In this document: in pieces, positions 27,672 to 37,006 of the stretch
Layout of the letters: each line of letters starts with the position of its first letter
Numbering within the stretch: the stretch's first letter is position 1
NCBI GenBank assembly: GCA_947073545.1
Contig: CAMTMP010000015.1
Coordinates: forward strand, 1-64,000
DNA from: an uncultured bacterium
GTDB taxonomy: Bacteria; Bacillota; Clostridia; Lachnospirales; Lachnospiraceae
Reading direction: 5' to 3'
DNA length: 64,000 nt
Made by a program: the position numbers and the translations under genes
The notes under the pieces: generated by a model
Database searches by the model: none
What the model was told of the DNA's origin: nothing
The model's input: only the letters and a program-made list of their open reading frames with translations

Positions 27672-29438
27672 CTACGGATTCAAATCATCCAAACCGCATA
27701 CTGTAACATATGGCTTAATCTGATCAAGCAATTCCTTCTTTAATGAAACATTCTGTACCGACTCATCATCAATCGAGAATAGTTCCGTTTGACCATTGGA
27801 AAATATACCCAATTTGTATTTACCTTCAAAAACAAAAGCTTCAAATGCCAATAAACCCTGCTCATATCCTCGCTTAGCGTAAAGATACTTAAAATCAGGG
27901 TTATATATTTCCGATCTCTGCAGTTTTACCAATTTTCCGTATTTTCGTTCAAACTTTTTCTTTTCCAGCAGGCTGATAATTATCGTATTCAATTCCATCA
28001 GAGAAATATCTTCTTTTTCCACACCTGCTTCCATTTCTGGAGATTTGATCATAAGCGGAATCCTCACCAGATCCTGATGATAGGTAAAAAATATTGGCTT
28101 TATCTCTTCCAGCTTTTCCTGTTGATTCACAATGATATTGCCATGATCTGCAAAAATAACCATACGGCATTTCACTCTCTGTAAAATTGGTATGATCGCA
28201 TCGTCCAAATATTTTAGCATAGCATGATGCTGCATCTCATAGTCAGTCCGCATTTTCCCACCGTTGCGCTGCATATAATCAAAAAGGATATTTGTACCCT
28301 CCGCTATAATTGGCGCTTTTACATATGGATTGGGATAGGAATAATGGCTCTCAAAAAGAATATGGAGATAATATAACCCATTCTGCTCCTCGTATGTACC
28401 CAAGATAAAATCCCAAACTTTTTCGGAAGCAGTCTGATAAGACTCTATTCTATTGATTTTCTCACTCTCAACATACTTTACAAAATCCGTATTAAAGGTT
28501 ATGTTCCGCTCTTGGCTATATGCTTTCTGAATAAAACGGCATTCATTGTCATTGACACTGTTATTTTCATAATACCTCGTACGCATATCTGCATTTTCAC
28601 TATAAGCAGGAACAAGGCTTTCATACGTAGATGTAGATACCGAATAGGCATTTTCATAGCGATAAAATTGCTTTGAAAACGCTTCTAATACCGGCATTTC
28701 CTCTTCCGAGATATCCTTATTCCGTAATCCGTCAAAACATAGCATCAGAACATTTTCTTCTGAGATATGCTCTGCCATTTCACATTCCAAATTATAAATA
28801 TCCTGCAGATCATCCGCTAAATTTTGATATTCCGGCTTCGGAAACTTCTGATGCAGTTCTTTTGTATATGAAATTGCCAGATAAAAATCTTTGATTATGA
28901 TCAGGTAGCCAATTAGTTGAAAATATATGTCCTCCTGATTCTCTCTCTCCTCTGCTAACCGAAGCTGCAGTCCGTTGATCTTTCGATATCTGCTGCAAGG
29001 ATGTAAAATGGCATAGTATTCCTCATTCAAATGAATCCCTTGATTTTCAATATACTCATATATATCCAAATAGCTGACATCCGGATAATTTCGTTTTATG
29101 TTCTCTTTAATTTCTTCCCGGAACTTATATGAAGAGATAACAATGCCATCTATTTTATTACCGCTAATCTCTGTTTTATGGATTACTTGAAAGCCTGATG
29201 CCTCTTTGTATTCATCTGCCCGTTCATCAATGATATACTTGACGGATTTTAACTCATTCATAAAATCCGTCATCAGCATTTTCGTATGGTAGCCATAACA
29301 CCATAATGCTGGCCTCTGACAAGAAGAAATATATTTGTCGAGAGCCTCCTTCACCAAATAATTGACATTGACAGCCTTATTCAGTCCCGTAAAACCATAT
29401 TTTGATAATAGATGTTCATACTTTTCTTCAATCAACAT
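27672..29438 (-). CDS. Alkaline-phosphatase/sulfatase-superfamily protein with N-terminal module
   Basis: A 588-residue protein. Residues about 40-135 resemble the locus module in a degenerate form (A-L-W-C-Y-G-Y-H-T-K-M, K-Y-I-I-D-E-R). Residues about 225-560 match the sulfatase/phosphoglycerol-transferase fold: L-C-F-D-G-L-R metal loop, a candidate nucleophile in S-V-S-T-S-T-Y, F-A-D-H-G-N and R-I-P-L-M-I-K-S-P. There is no signal peptide or membrane helix, unlike LtaS or EptA types, so it should act in the cytosol. Phospho-substituent transfer or trimming is a possible role. Confidence 0.72.
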   Translation of the reverse strand: MLIEEKYEHLLSKYGFTGLNKAVNVNYLVKEALDKYISSCQRPALWCYGYHTKMLMTDFMNELKSVKYIIDERADEYKEASGFQVIHKTEISGNKIDGIVISSYKFREEIKENIKRNYPDVSYLDIYEYIENQGIHLNEEYYAILHPCSRYRKINGLQLRLAEERENQEDIYFQLIGYLIIIKDFYLAISYTKELHQKFPKPEYQNLADDLQDIYNLECEMAEHISEENVLMLCFDGLRNKDISEEEMPVLEAFSKQFYRYENAYSVSTSTYESLVPAYSENADMRTRYYENNSVNDNECRFIQKAYSQERNITFNTDFVKYVESEKINRIESYQTASEKVWDFILGTYEEQNGLYYLHILFESHYSYPNPYVKAPIIAEGTNILFDYMQRNGGKMRTDYEMQHHAMLKYLDDAIIPILQRVKCRMVIFADHGNIIVNQQEKLEEIKPIFFTYHQDLVRIPLMIKSPEMEAGVEKEDISLMELNTIIISLLEKKKFERKYGKLVKLQRSEIYNPDFKYLYAKRGYEQGLLAFEAFVFEGKYKLGIFSNGQTELFSIDDESVQNVSLKKELLDQIKPYVTVCGLDDLNP

Positions 29439-29454
29439 GATATTTACCCTTCCG

Positions 29455-30624
29455 CTAGAAATAAATATAGGCAGGCGGCAGCCATTTTATTTTACTGTTT
29501 GGAATACCCTCTTCCTTTAGATCTCTTCCGATTTCCTCCGCTAATGTTTCTTTCTCCACTGCAATCAGAAGTACATCGTAGTCCAGATTTTTTATATCTT
29601 CTAGCCCTGTTATTTCCGCATAATCAAATTGAATCTCCTGATATTTTCGATCTACCCACGCAAGCAGATTGCATTGCGTATACTTTCTGATCTGTATGTA
29701 GTAGTCCTGTCCGACAAGGCCAGCCCCATAAAGAATCACCCTGCTTCCAAACAGCGTCTCTATTTTTCCGATCTTATAAAAGGGAATCCTACAAGTAGCT
29801 TCTGCCTCTTCCTGCAAGCCGCCGTATATCTGTAATGTCAGAAAAACATGTAACGCCTTTTCCATTTCTTTCATACAGCCATACTCTGTAAAAACTTTCC
29901 TCAGAAAATTATATGCTACTGCCCGTTCTGCTGCCTTATGGGTTCCATTTCCTCTATGACTTAGCGAGTCCCCTATCACTCGATAATGATAGAAAGCTTT
30001 TTTGTTTAACACGACTTTCGTACTCGACAAGATACATAAACAAATAACGGCCAAATCCTCTCCTATTTTCAAATAATCTGGTATTTTAGAAAAAGCATCA
30101 CAAATTAGCTCCCAGCGGAATAATTTTGACCAGACACTATACGTCATAGCCTCATATTCCTTGCATGTCTCCCGCAAAACAAACTTTTTGATAAAATCCG
30201 TCTGTTTTCCAGTCACCTCATAGATGCCCTCCGCAAATTTAAGGTGTGGCCGTAACTGCCTGTCATTATCCTCAAAATATCCAAAATGTACAAAGTCCGC
30301 ATTTGTCTCTTCCATTTCTTTTAAAAGTTCTTCATACATTTTAGGCTGTATATAATCATCGCCATCTACAAAACCAACATATTCCCCTTTCGCATGTCGT
30401 AATCCTTCTTTCCTTGCATGGCTCGGTCCGTAATTATTTGTATGTATGACCTGAATACGCTTGTCCTTCCCCGCATATTCATCGCATATCTTTCCCGAAT
30501 CATCTGTAGAGCCATCATCAACGACTATGATTTGTAGATTATTATAAGTCTGATTCCTTATACTCTTCAGGCACTCACCAATATAATCCTCATTATTATA
30601 GACCGGTACAATTACACTGATCAT
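29455..30624 (-). CDS. GT2-family glycosyltransferase with C-terminal YGAG module
   Basis: A 389-residue protein. The GT-A domain has S-V-I-V-P-V-Y-N at the N terminus, V-D-D-G-S-T-D-D-S and F-V-D-G-D-D-Y. From about residue 295 the shared module reads V-I-L-Y-G-A-G-L-V-G-Q-D-Y and ends near the C terminus with I-K-W-L. The architecture equals the GT2 genes at 21.5 kb and 24.9 kb, suggesting duplication within the locus. No transmembrane segment is visible. Confidence 0.88.
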   Translation of the reverse strand: MISVIVPVYNNEDYIGECLKSIRNQTYNNLQIIVVDDGSTDDSGKICDEYAGKDKRIQVIHTNNYGPSHARKEGLRHAKGEYVGFVDGDDYIQPKMYEELLKEMEETNADFVHFGYFEDNDRQLRPHLKFAEGIYEVTGKQTDFIKKFVLRETCKEYEAMTYSVWSKLFRWELICDAFSKIPDYLKIGEDLAVICLCILSSTKVVLNKKAFYHYRVIGDSLSHRGNGTHKAAERAVAYNFLRKVFTEYGCMKEMEKALHVFLTLQIYGGLQEEAEATCRIPFYKIGKIETLFGSRVILYGAGLVGQDYYIQIRKYTQCNLLAWVDRKYQEIQFDYAEITGLEDIKNLDYDVLLIAVEKETLAEEIGRDLKEEGIPNSKIKWLPPAYIYF

Positions 30625-30638
30625 AAAACTTCCTCAAA

Positions 30639-31121
30639 TTATAATTCCTGAATAATGTCTTCCAATGATAAAATAGGACACTGTAATTTTTCTTCCAGCA
30701 TAACCCTGATCTCATCAAAGAATGTAATTGCGGTAACTATAACCGCATCTACTTCTTCCAAATCTTCCTCCGGCCTGCAGATTTCCGTATCAAAATAAAC
30801 AGGATCCGCTTTCTGATCCACTGCATACTTCACTTCGATCCCATTATCCCGCAGTTCATCCAATAATCTCTCACCTGCATAGCTCAGTCCGTAAACGGCA
30901 ACCGTCTTATATCCCTTCTCCCCTAAATACGCTGCCACAGATTTGCCTTCCTGTTTCGTCCTCATCCAATCGCACATCATGATAAAAAGCGCAAGATGCT
31001 TGTCAGCTAATTGCTTCTGTCTTGCTCTCTCCTTATCCACTTTCCCTTTTGCAAAAAAAGCACCGCCAGCCACCCCCAATGCTGTACCCATCACCGTGCC
31101 CATCACTGTCTTCTTGCTCAT
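30639..31121 (-). CDS. Stand-alone membrane-anchored YG module protein
   Basis: A 160-residue protein. Residues about 5-25 form a glycine-zipper-like hydrophobic helix (M-G-T-A-L-G-V-A-G-G-A-F-F-A). A short basic and helical linker follows. Residues about 70-160 are the Rossmann-like module found on the neighbouring enzymes, here with V-A-V-Y-G-L-S-Y-A-G and V-D-A-V-I-V-T-A. It has no catalytic partner domain. It may anchor or regulate the enzymes that carry the same module, but this is inference; the protein family itself is unknown to me. Confidence 0.7.
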   Translation of the reverse strand: MSKKTVMGTVMGTALGVAGGAFFAKGKVDKERARQKQLADKHLALFIMMCDWMRTKQEGKSVAAYLGEKGYKTVAVYGLSYAGERLLDELRDNGIEVKYAVDQKADPVYFDTEICRPEEDLEEVDAVIVTAITFFDEIRVMLEEKLQCPILSLEDIIQEL

Positions 31122-31134
31122 ATCATTTTCCTCC

Positions 31135-32319
31135 CTAACTAAAAGTTTGTATTATTTTATTGTAAACAGTTATCATTTTTTCATAAATCTGTTCCGGACC
31201 CAACCGTTCAATAGAAACGGCCGCCCGCTCTTCCATCTTCACCTTTTGCTCCTGCGTCATCTCCATAAGATATGCTACTGCCTTGAGCAAAGCCTTCGGT
31301 GAATCCCGTTTTACCAAAAGTCCATTATCCTTATTCGTGATCAATTGTTCAAAACTGGCCCCATAGGTAGCAATTACAATTTTTTTCATGGACATTGCTT
31401 CTATGCAGGAATTGGATAAATTTTCAGTTCTTGACAACAATACACAGGCATATGCATTGGCAATCACAGGAAAAAGCTGTTCCTGTTTCAAACTGCCCAA
31501 ATAGAGAATCTTTCCATCATATTTCTTGGTTAATCTGTTTAAAATTCCACGCGCTTGTAGGCAGCTCCCGTTTGCACTGGTTATTCCGGCATCAATACCT
31601 GCATATACCAAATACAAATCCGGATATCGTGCCATCAATTCATCAGTCGCTTCAATTCCTATATGAGTGCCTTTCAGCGTGGAAAGTGCACTGTTAAATA
31701 ATAAATACTTTTTTCCTGCCAGTTTTTCCCGATAAACAGACTCGTCAAAATCCACGGTTCTGTCCCGATACGGAGATTCCAAAACCGCTACCAGGCATCG
31801 TGCTCTTTTAGACACAATTTCCGCACAATATCTGCTTGGCGCGAAAGCATAATCCGCATGTCTGACGGCATACAATTCCATCCTGTCAAATAAAGTTTTT
31901 TCCTGCATCGCTTTATCCAAATCGAATTTATATTGTTCCGCATGCCTGAGCACTGCGTTATCAGATGAAATCCGCACAATATAGGGTAATTTATAGCTTC
32001 TGAATAGCCCTATAGCATGCAGGCTCGCAGTCTGCACAATATCTACTTTATTCTGTCGGATTACCTCGTCCAGTGCCCTTTTTAGTCTCCAACTATTACG
32101 CACCGTCCGAAACCATATATTCTGCTGCCGGTCTTCCTGCACTCTGATTACATGAATCTGATCATAATAATCAAACTCCCCATTTTCATGAGACAGGGTA
32201 ATCACCGTAACCTGATGGCCATGCTGCCTCATAATCCTGGCCATATTGTCCACATAAGTGCTAAGTCCACCAGATATCTTCTCTGTGACAAACTCAACCG
32301 TCATATATACGATATGCAT
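31135..32319 (-). CDS. GT4-family glycosyltransferase
   Basis: A 394-residue GT-B enzyme without the appended module. The N-terminal glycine loop is K-I-S-G-G-L-S-T-Y-V-D, followed by H-G-H-Q-V-T-V-I. The C-terminal half has L-F-N-S-A-L-S-T-L-K-G-T, L-L-S-R-T-E-N-L-S-N-S-C-I-E-A-M (the GT4 E-x7-E region) and N-G-L-L-V. This is a retaining sugar transferase using a nucleotide sugar. It lies between the asparagine-synthase-type gene and the stand-alone module gene with gaps of about 15 bases. Confidence 0.88.
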   Translation of the reverse strand: MHIVYMTVEFVTEKISGGLSTYVDNMARIMRQHGHQVTVITLSHENGEFDYYDQIHVIRVQEDRQQNIWFRTVRNSWRLKRALDEVIRQNKVDIVQTASLHAIGLFRSYKLPYIVRISSDNAVLRHAEQYKFDLDKAMQEKTLFDRMELYAVRHADYAFAPSRYCAEIVSKRARCLVAVLESPYRDRTVDFDESVYREKLAGKKYLLFNSALSTLKGTHIGIEATDELMARYPDLYLVYAGIDAGITSANGSCLQARGILNRLTKKYDGKILYLGSLKQEQLFPVIANAYACVLLSRTENLSNSCIEAMSMKKIVIATYGASFEQLITNKDNGLLVKRDSPKALLKAVAYLMEMTQEQKVKMEERAAVSIERLGPEQIYEKMITVYNKIIQTFS

Positions 32320-32334
32320 TGTACGCTTTCCTCT

Positions 32335-34035
32335 CTAAACCTTCCATAGTTTCCCCAGAAGCTCCTCCTGCGCAGACATTCTTCTTCTGAAATAATTTGT
32401 CGGCATTGCAAAACCTTGTTTTGTGCGATATAGTATTTCCTTATCAATATCCGGTTCATACGCCTTTTTTAGTAGTCCCTTTGCCTCTCCGGCAGGACAT
32501 CTATCCTCCTGAGATAGGGAAAACGCAAATTCCACTATCCTTCGATCCAGAAATGGGACTCTGGATTCCAATGACACAGCCATGCTGACTCGATCGACCT
32601 TTGTCAAAATATCACCCGGAAGATATGTCTTCAAATCCAAATACTGCATTCTGGTGACTGCTGGTAATTCTTTTTTGTAATATCTTCTAAAATGCCACAG
32701 TTTATCATAATCTTTAGGAATCCCTAATCGTTCTCTCAACATACGGTCACTTTCAGACAGCGCTGGTGCCATATAACTGTTATACAGATTTAAGCCATCG
32801 AGAAATTTCCAATCATATTTTCTATCTTTTCTCAACCTGCAATACAATTTTGAAATGAGCACATTATCATAACCGTTTTTTTGCTCCTTTTCTTCCAAAA
32901 TACTATATCTGGCATATCCCCCAAATACCTCATCACTGCCATCCCCTGTCAGTACGACTACCACTTTTTCCCGTGCTTTTTTAGAAACCAAATAAGTCGG
33001 GAAAGCAGAGGTATCTGCAAACGGTTCATCATACCATTCTTTTAGGCTATCAAAATTTACATGAAAAATATCCCTGTCAAATATTTTTTCATTCCGCCTT
33101 ATCTGATACCGGTCAGCCAGCCTTCTCGCAAAATCCAGTTCATTATAAGGAGCCTCATTAAATCCAACAGAAAAACTTTCAATCTGCGGGTTAATTTTAT
33201 TGCTCTCATAAGTAATAATGCTGGAATCAACACCGCCGCTTAAAAATACTCCTACAGGAACATCTGCTGCCATCTGCTCTTTGACAGACTGCTTGATCAA
33301 TTCTCTTGCTTCACAAATTAAATCTTCCTGCTTTCTCTGTGCCCCTCTAGTTCCATTTATCTCCAATTTCCAGTAAGCGCCATTTTTAACAACTTTTTGG
33401 GAATAAACGTCAAACACTAACCGATGTGCTGGTAACAATTTGTATGTATTCTTATACATAGTCTTTGGTTCTGGAATGTAAATATAGTTCAGATAATCAT
33501 AAATCGCCGTATTATCAATCTGCAGGGAAATATCACTGCACATACTGACAATACCTTTCAATTCAGAAGAAAATCCAAAATCTTTGCCATCATAGTAATA
33601 ATAAAGGGGCTTAATTCCCAGCCGGTCCCTATACAGCCTTACCGTTCCACTCCGGCCTTCTCTTTTATCATAAATAGCGATTGCAAACATACCATCAATT
33701 TTTGTTACAAATCTTTCCCCATACTCCAGATAAGCATTTAATATTACTTCCGTATCTGAAGTAGAGGAAAACTCGTATCCCTTCTTTTCCAGTTGCCGAC
33801 GTAATTTCTGATACCCATAAATCTCCCCATTAAATACAATACCCACCTGATTGTCTTTGCTAAACATAGGCTGCATTGCATTTTCTGATAAATCAATGAC
33901 CGCCAGCCTAGTAAATGCCAGACAGAAATCCTCCAATTTCACCACTTTAGTCCCATCTGGACCTCTGTGTTTCATAGACTCAATTCCTTTTATATAATTC
34001 CATCTTTGATTATTTCCGCCTATAATACCGCACAT
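32335..34035 (-). CDS. Asparagine-synthase (glutamine-hydrolysing) type amidotransferase
   Basis: A 566-residue protein starting M-C-G-I-I-G-G, so C2 can serve as the class II glutaminase nucleophile after Met removal. The N-terminal Ntn domain shows R-G-P-D-G and F-N-G-E-I-Y-G. The synthetase half has the PP-loop S-G-G-V-D-S-S and G-D-G-S-D-E-V-F-G-G-Y. In polysaccharide loci such proteins usually amidate a sugar carboxylate, as WbpS-type enzymes do, rather than make free asparagine. That role is inferred from location. A strictly biosynthetic AsnB cannot be ruled out. Confidence 0.85.
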   Translation of the reverse strand: MCGIIGGNNQRWNYIKGIESMKHRGPDGTKVVKLEDFCLAFTRLAVIDLSENAMQPMFSKDNQVGIVFNGEIYGYQKLRRQLEKKGYEFSSTSDTEVILNAYLEYGERFVTKIDGMFAIAIYDKREGRSGTVRLYRDRLGIKPLYYYYDGKDFGFSSELKGIVSMCSDISLQIDNTAIYDYLNYIYIPEPKTMYKNTYKLLPAHRLVFDVYSQKVVKNGAYWKLEINGTRGAQRKQEDLICEARELIKQSVKEQMAADVPVGVFLSGGVDSSIITYESNKINPQIESFSVGFNEAPYNELDFARRLADRYQIRRNEKIFDRDIFHVNFDSLKEWYDEPFADTSAFPTYLVSKKAREKVVVVLTGDGSDEVFGGYARYSILEEKEQKNGYDNVLISKLYCRLRKDRKYDWKFLDGLNLYNSYMAPALSESDRMLRERLGIPKDYDKLWHFRRYYKKELPAVTRMQYLDLKTYLPGDILTKVDRVSMAVSLESRVPFLDRRIVEFAFSLSQEDRCPAGEAKGLLKKAYEPDIDKEILYRTKQGFAMPTNYFRRRMSAQEELLGKLWKV

Positions 34036-34046
34036 CTGCCATTCTC

Positions 34047-34880
34047 CTACTTAGCTCTCTTTACAAATAGATACTGATTGCAACCCCCATACTTTCTTCC
34101 TGGAGCCATTAATTTCTTCAATTCCAATCCCCTGTTCAAGTAAAAAGTAATAATCTTCTCAGGGGCAACATATTCAAATGGATATCCGCCAACCCAGTCA
34201 ATTAAATCCGTATACTCATTCATGCCCCGCTCAGTCTTCAGGTTCTTCGATTCACTGCTCTTTAAAATCATACCAGTACGTTTATATCCGTACAAATATA
34301 GGCTGGAGAAAACCAGTAGAATCCGTTTCTTCCTCTCAGAAACTTGATTATATACCTTTTTCACCTTTTTCCAAATCTTGCTTTCTATCCCCTGATCATT
34401 GTAAATACTAATAAAAAGAATTCCGTTCTCTTTAACACATTTTCCCGCCTGCTCTAATGCAAGCATCATATTTCCTGTATGATGAAGCACACCCCAAGAA
34501 TAAACAATATCATAGGAATTGTAGAAGTTCTTCATATATGCCCTGTCAAGGACATTTCCCCTTTCAATCGTCCAAGTCCATGAATGGGGCATGGTTTCCC
34601 TCATACTGATTCTCTTTGTGCACTCCACACTCTGTTCATCATAATCAATAGAATATACCTTCTCGGCGCCCATCTCTCGCGCTGCAAGGCTGAAAAGGCC
34701 GCTCCCTGATCCAATATCAAGAAATGTCTTTCCCTGTAAATCATCTAAGCCAAGCCAGTCCTGCAAGGATTTTTGGGCAAGCACTATCTCTTTTTCCTTA
34801 ACCCCACCCCCTTCAAACTCAAGCCAATTTTCCCCAAATCCAAATCTAATTTCTGAATTGCAGTTCTCCTTTTTATCCAT
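34047..34880 (-). CDS. Class I SAM-dependent methyltransferase
   Basis: A 277-residue protein with SAM motif I L-D-I-G-S-G-S-G-L-F (about residue 54), the acidic end of strand 2 in Y-S-I-D-Y-D, and motif IV Y-D-I-V-Y-S-W-G-V-L-H-H. Its start overlaps the end of the beta-propeller gene by 8 bases, so the two are coupled. The C-terminal third, with W-V-G-G-Y-P-F-E-Y-V, resembles methyltransferases found in polysaccharide and flagellin-modification clusters. Substrate unknown. Confidence 0.82.
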   Translation of the reverse strand: MDKKENCNSEIRFGFGENWLEFEGGGVKEKEIVLAQKSLQDWLGLDDLQGKTFLDIGSGSGLFSLAAREMGAEKVYSIDYDEQSVECTKRISMRETMPHSWTWTIERGNVLDRAYMKNFYNSYDIVYSWGVLHHTGNMMLALEQAGKCVKENGILFISIYNDQGIESKIWKKVKKVYNQVSERKKRILLVFSSLYLYGYKRTGMILKSSESKNLKTERGMNEYTDLIDWVGGYPFEYVAPEKIITFYLNRGLELKKLMAPGRKYGGCNQYLFVKRAK

Positions 34881-36084
34881 TGTTTAGCTCCCTCCATATC
34901 CGTTGTCCGATACTTTCTCCTGATTCCTCTTTGGAAATATGTTTGTTCTGTCCATATTTCAGGCAATCATACAGCGAAAAATAGTCACCCGTTTCACTAT
35001 GCGGATATTCTTTATGTAATTTGTCAATAATCAATTTCTCATAGTTTATAATCCGCTCTTTATCAATTAACAGTTCTTCCCCCTGCACTTCTCCCGACTG
35101 CGGATCATACATCAAAAGCATATTGCCGCTGCTGGGAAGAAACCATATTTTCCCATTTATCATTTCTACTGACCAAAAATTACTGGTAAGCATTGAGGTC
35201 TTTTTATAGTCATAAAAAAGAAAATCTTCCGGAAGCGCAAAGGCTTTTTCGATTCTTTTTTCCGCTCTGTTTAATTTCATTATGGCTTCAATACCCCATC
35301 CCAAAACAAATACATCATCGCCATAACACACACATCTGGCATATGGTGGCATTTGATATTCCTGTCCCTTATTCACAAGCTCCTCATCTACAATACGATA
35401 TACTGATATTTCATTCTCTTCCATTGACCACTCGTAGATTTCTGTGGAGCCTACAACATAGAGCCATATTTTTTTCCCATTGTCCCCTATTACAACTCCA
35501 TTTGAAACAGGTGTTTTCCACTCTATAAAGTTACCTTGTTCAACATCAATTTGCAACAAAAGCTTCAAATCACTCGTCTGCACAAAAGAAAAATTATGAT
35601 ATGTCTGTTCCAGCTTCCAAACAAGATTGGGGTAGTTTTTTATTTTTTCACTTATATTATCATCTTTCTGTATCTGATGGCTCTCCAAATCCAATACATA
35701 TACTCCGAGAGCCGTATCTGCCTGGAAAATCCACACTTTTTTATCCAACACTATGATTTTAGCCACACTGAAGTTAATATCCCTTTTATCCGCATACTCC
35801 TGATTAAAAGATATTTTTTCCGCCTTATTTAATTGTGTATTATAAATCCCTATAAAGTTATCGTACCCTGGGAAAAAAAACAGTTCTTTGTTGTTCTTAA
35901 CCACAAAATCACCAAACAATATCCTCTGTTGTGTCTGACACTCCAAAAAGGCATCCAAATGCTGAATGGAACGGGTCTGCAGATCCAATCGAAAAAGAGA
36001 GTTAAAATCAATATTAAAAAAATAAACCCCACCATCGATTTCATAAACATTTTTTGCACTCAAATGCATTTGTCCGCCATCCAT
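34873..36084 (-). CDS. Predicted beta-propeller protein, function unknown
   Basis: A 403-residue protein of repeating units about 45-60 residues long with recurring pattern (V-Y-F-F-N, E-L-F-F-F-P, V-W-I-F-Q, I-W-L-Y-V, V-F-V-L-G, I-W-F-L-P). Each unit is followed by a loop and a short L-x-L or Y-D-P-Q-S-G turn, typical of kelch-like or PQQ-like propellers. There is no signal peptide. The last 70 residues are helical and charged. It overlaps the following methyltransferase by 8 bases. I recognise no family; a scaffold or sugar-binding role is only a guess. Confidence 0.6.
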   Translation of the reverse strand: MDGGQMHLSAKNVYEIDGGVYFFNIDFNSLFRLDLQTRSIQHLDAFLECQTQQRILFGDFVVKNNKELFFFPGYDNFIGIYNTQLNKAEKISFNQEYADKRDINFSVAKIIVLDKKVWIFQADTALGVYVLDLESHQIQKDDNISEKIKNYPNLVWKLEQTYHNFSFVQTSDLKLLLQIDVEQGNFIEWKTPVSNGVVIGDNGKKIWLYVVGSTEIYEWSMEENEISVYRIVDEELVNKGQEYQMPPYARCVCYGDDVFVLGWGIEAIMKLNRAEKRIEKAFALPEDFLFYDYKKTSMLTSNFWSVEMINGKIWFLPSSGNMLLMYDPQSGEVQGEELLIDKERIINYEKLIIDKLHKEYPHSETGDYFSLYDCLKYGQNKHISKEESGESIGQRIWRELNNG

Positions 36085-36129
36085 GCCATATCTCCCCCCA
36101 TAACCGCCTATGTAAATACTATAAAAGAT

Positions 36130-37005
36130 TTATCCATTATTTTGTATATATGATTGTATTGCCGCATCCATGGGCGTAAATTTGTATCCTGTTTTTTCTC
36201 TGAATTTACGGTTATCCAGGCTTACATCCATAGGTCTTTTCTCTTGAAAGCCAAATGCTGCTGCTTCGCACTCTTCAATCCTATATTCGCCCGCACCCGA
36301 TAATTCAAAAAACTTTTCCGCCAATTCTTTTCTACTGTATGAAACATCCCCGGATATATTAAACAATCCACACAATCCCATATTAGCTACCAAACGACTG
36401 GCCTGATAAATATCCTCTATGCAGACAAAAGACATTCTATTGCCTTTTATACATTTGGCGGCTTCATGCTTCTTTTGTAATTGCTCCCATTGCCAAAACA
36501 CATTCTGATCAACTCTTTCAGTATGCACCACTTTAGAGATTCTAAAGATACACACTGTCGTCTCAAATTCCAATATGTATTTCTCCATTTCAGCTTTCAT
36601 ACAACCATATTGATTAATAGGATTCGTAGCGTCCTGTTCTGTATAGTACCCCCTTGCCCCGTCAAAGACATACTCCGAAGAAAAATAAATTACCTTTATA
36701 TTTTGCCTCGTAAAATATTGTATCAACTCTTTTGTTTTAACTATATTAATCTGATATGCGGCTTCTCGTTCCTGCAGGCATTGGTCAATCTGTGCCATAG
36801 CAATGCAGATTATTGCAAGCACAGGTTTGTCTAATCTCCCTTGCAAAACACTGTCTATATCGTCGTGTAATATGTCGAAGTAAATCAGTTCATCGTTCCT
36901 ATTCCTTTTATGCCCTGTCCCTATTACATCCAAACCGTCCTCTTTCATCCGTTTATACAGATAACTCCCTATGCTGCCATTGGCCCCTATTATCAAATAC
37001 TGCAT
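36130..37005 (-). CDS. RmlD-type NAD-dependent sugar reductase/epimerase
   Basis: About 291 residues from M-Q-Y-L-I-I-G behind AGGAGG; an in-frame start 10 codons upstream covers that site and is rejected. The extended short-chain dehydrogenase fold shows the G-A-N-G-S-I-G nucleotide loop, a serine in F-S-S-E-Y-V-F-D-G and the catalytic Y-x3-K in Y-G-C-M-K. The F-D-G plus Y-G-x2-K pattern is that of RmlD (dTDP-4-keto-rhamnose reductase) relatives. A 4-keto or 6-position epimerisation of an NDP-sugar, possibly the heptose, is conceivable. No RmlABC set is here. Confidence 0.8.
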   Translation of the reverse strand: MQYLIIGANGSIGSYLYKRMKEDGLDVIGTGHKRNRNDELIYFDILHDDIDSVLQGRLDKPVLAIICIAMAQIDQCLQEREAAYQINIVKTKELIQYFTRQNIKVIYFSSEYVFDGARGYYTEQDATNPINQYGCMKAEMEKYILEFETTVCIFRISKVVHTERVDQNVFWQWEQLQKKHEAAKCIKGNRMSFVCIEDIYQASRLVANMGLCGLFNISGDVSYSRKELAEKFFELSGAGEYRIEECEAAAFGFQEKRPMDVSLDNRKFREKTGYKFTPMDAAIQSYIQNNG

Positions 37006-37006
37006 A

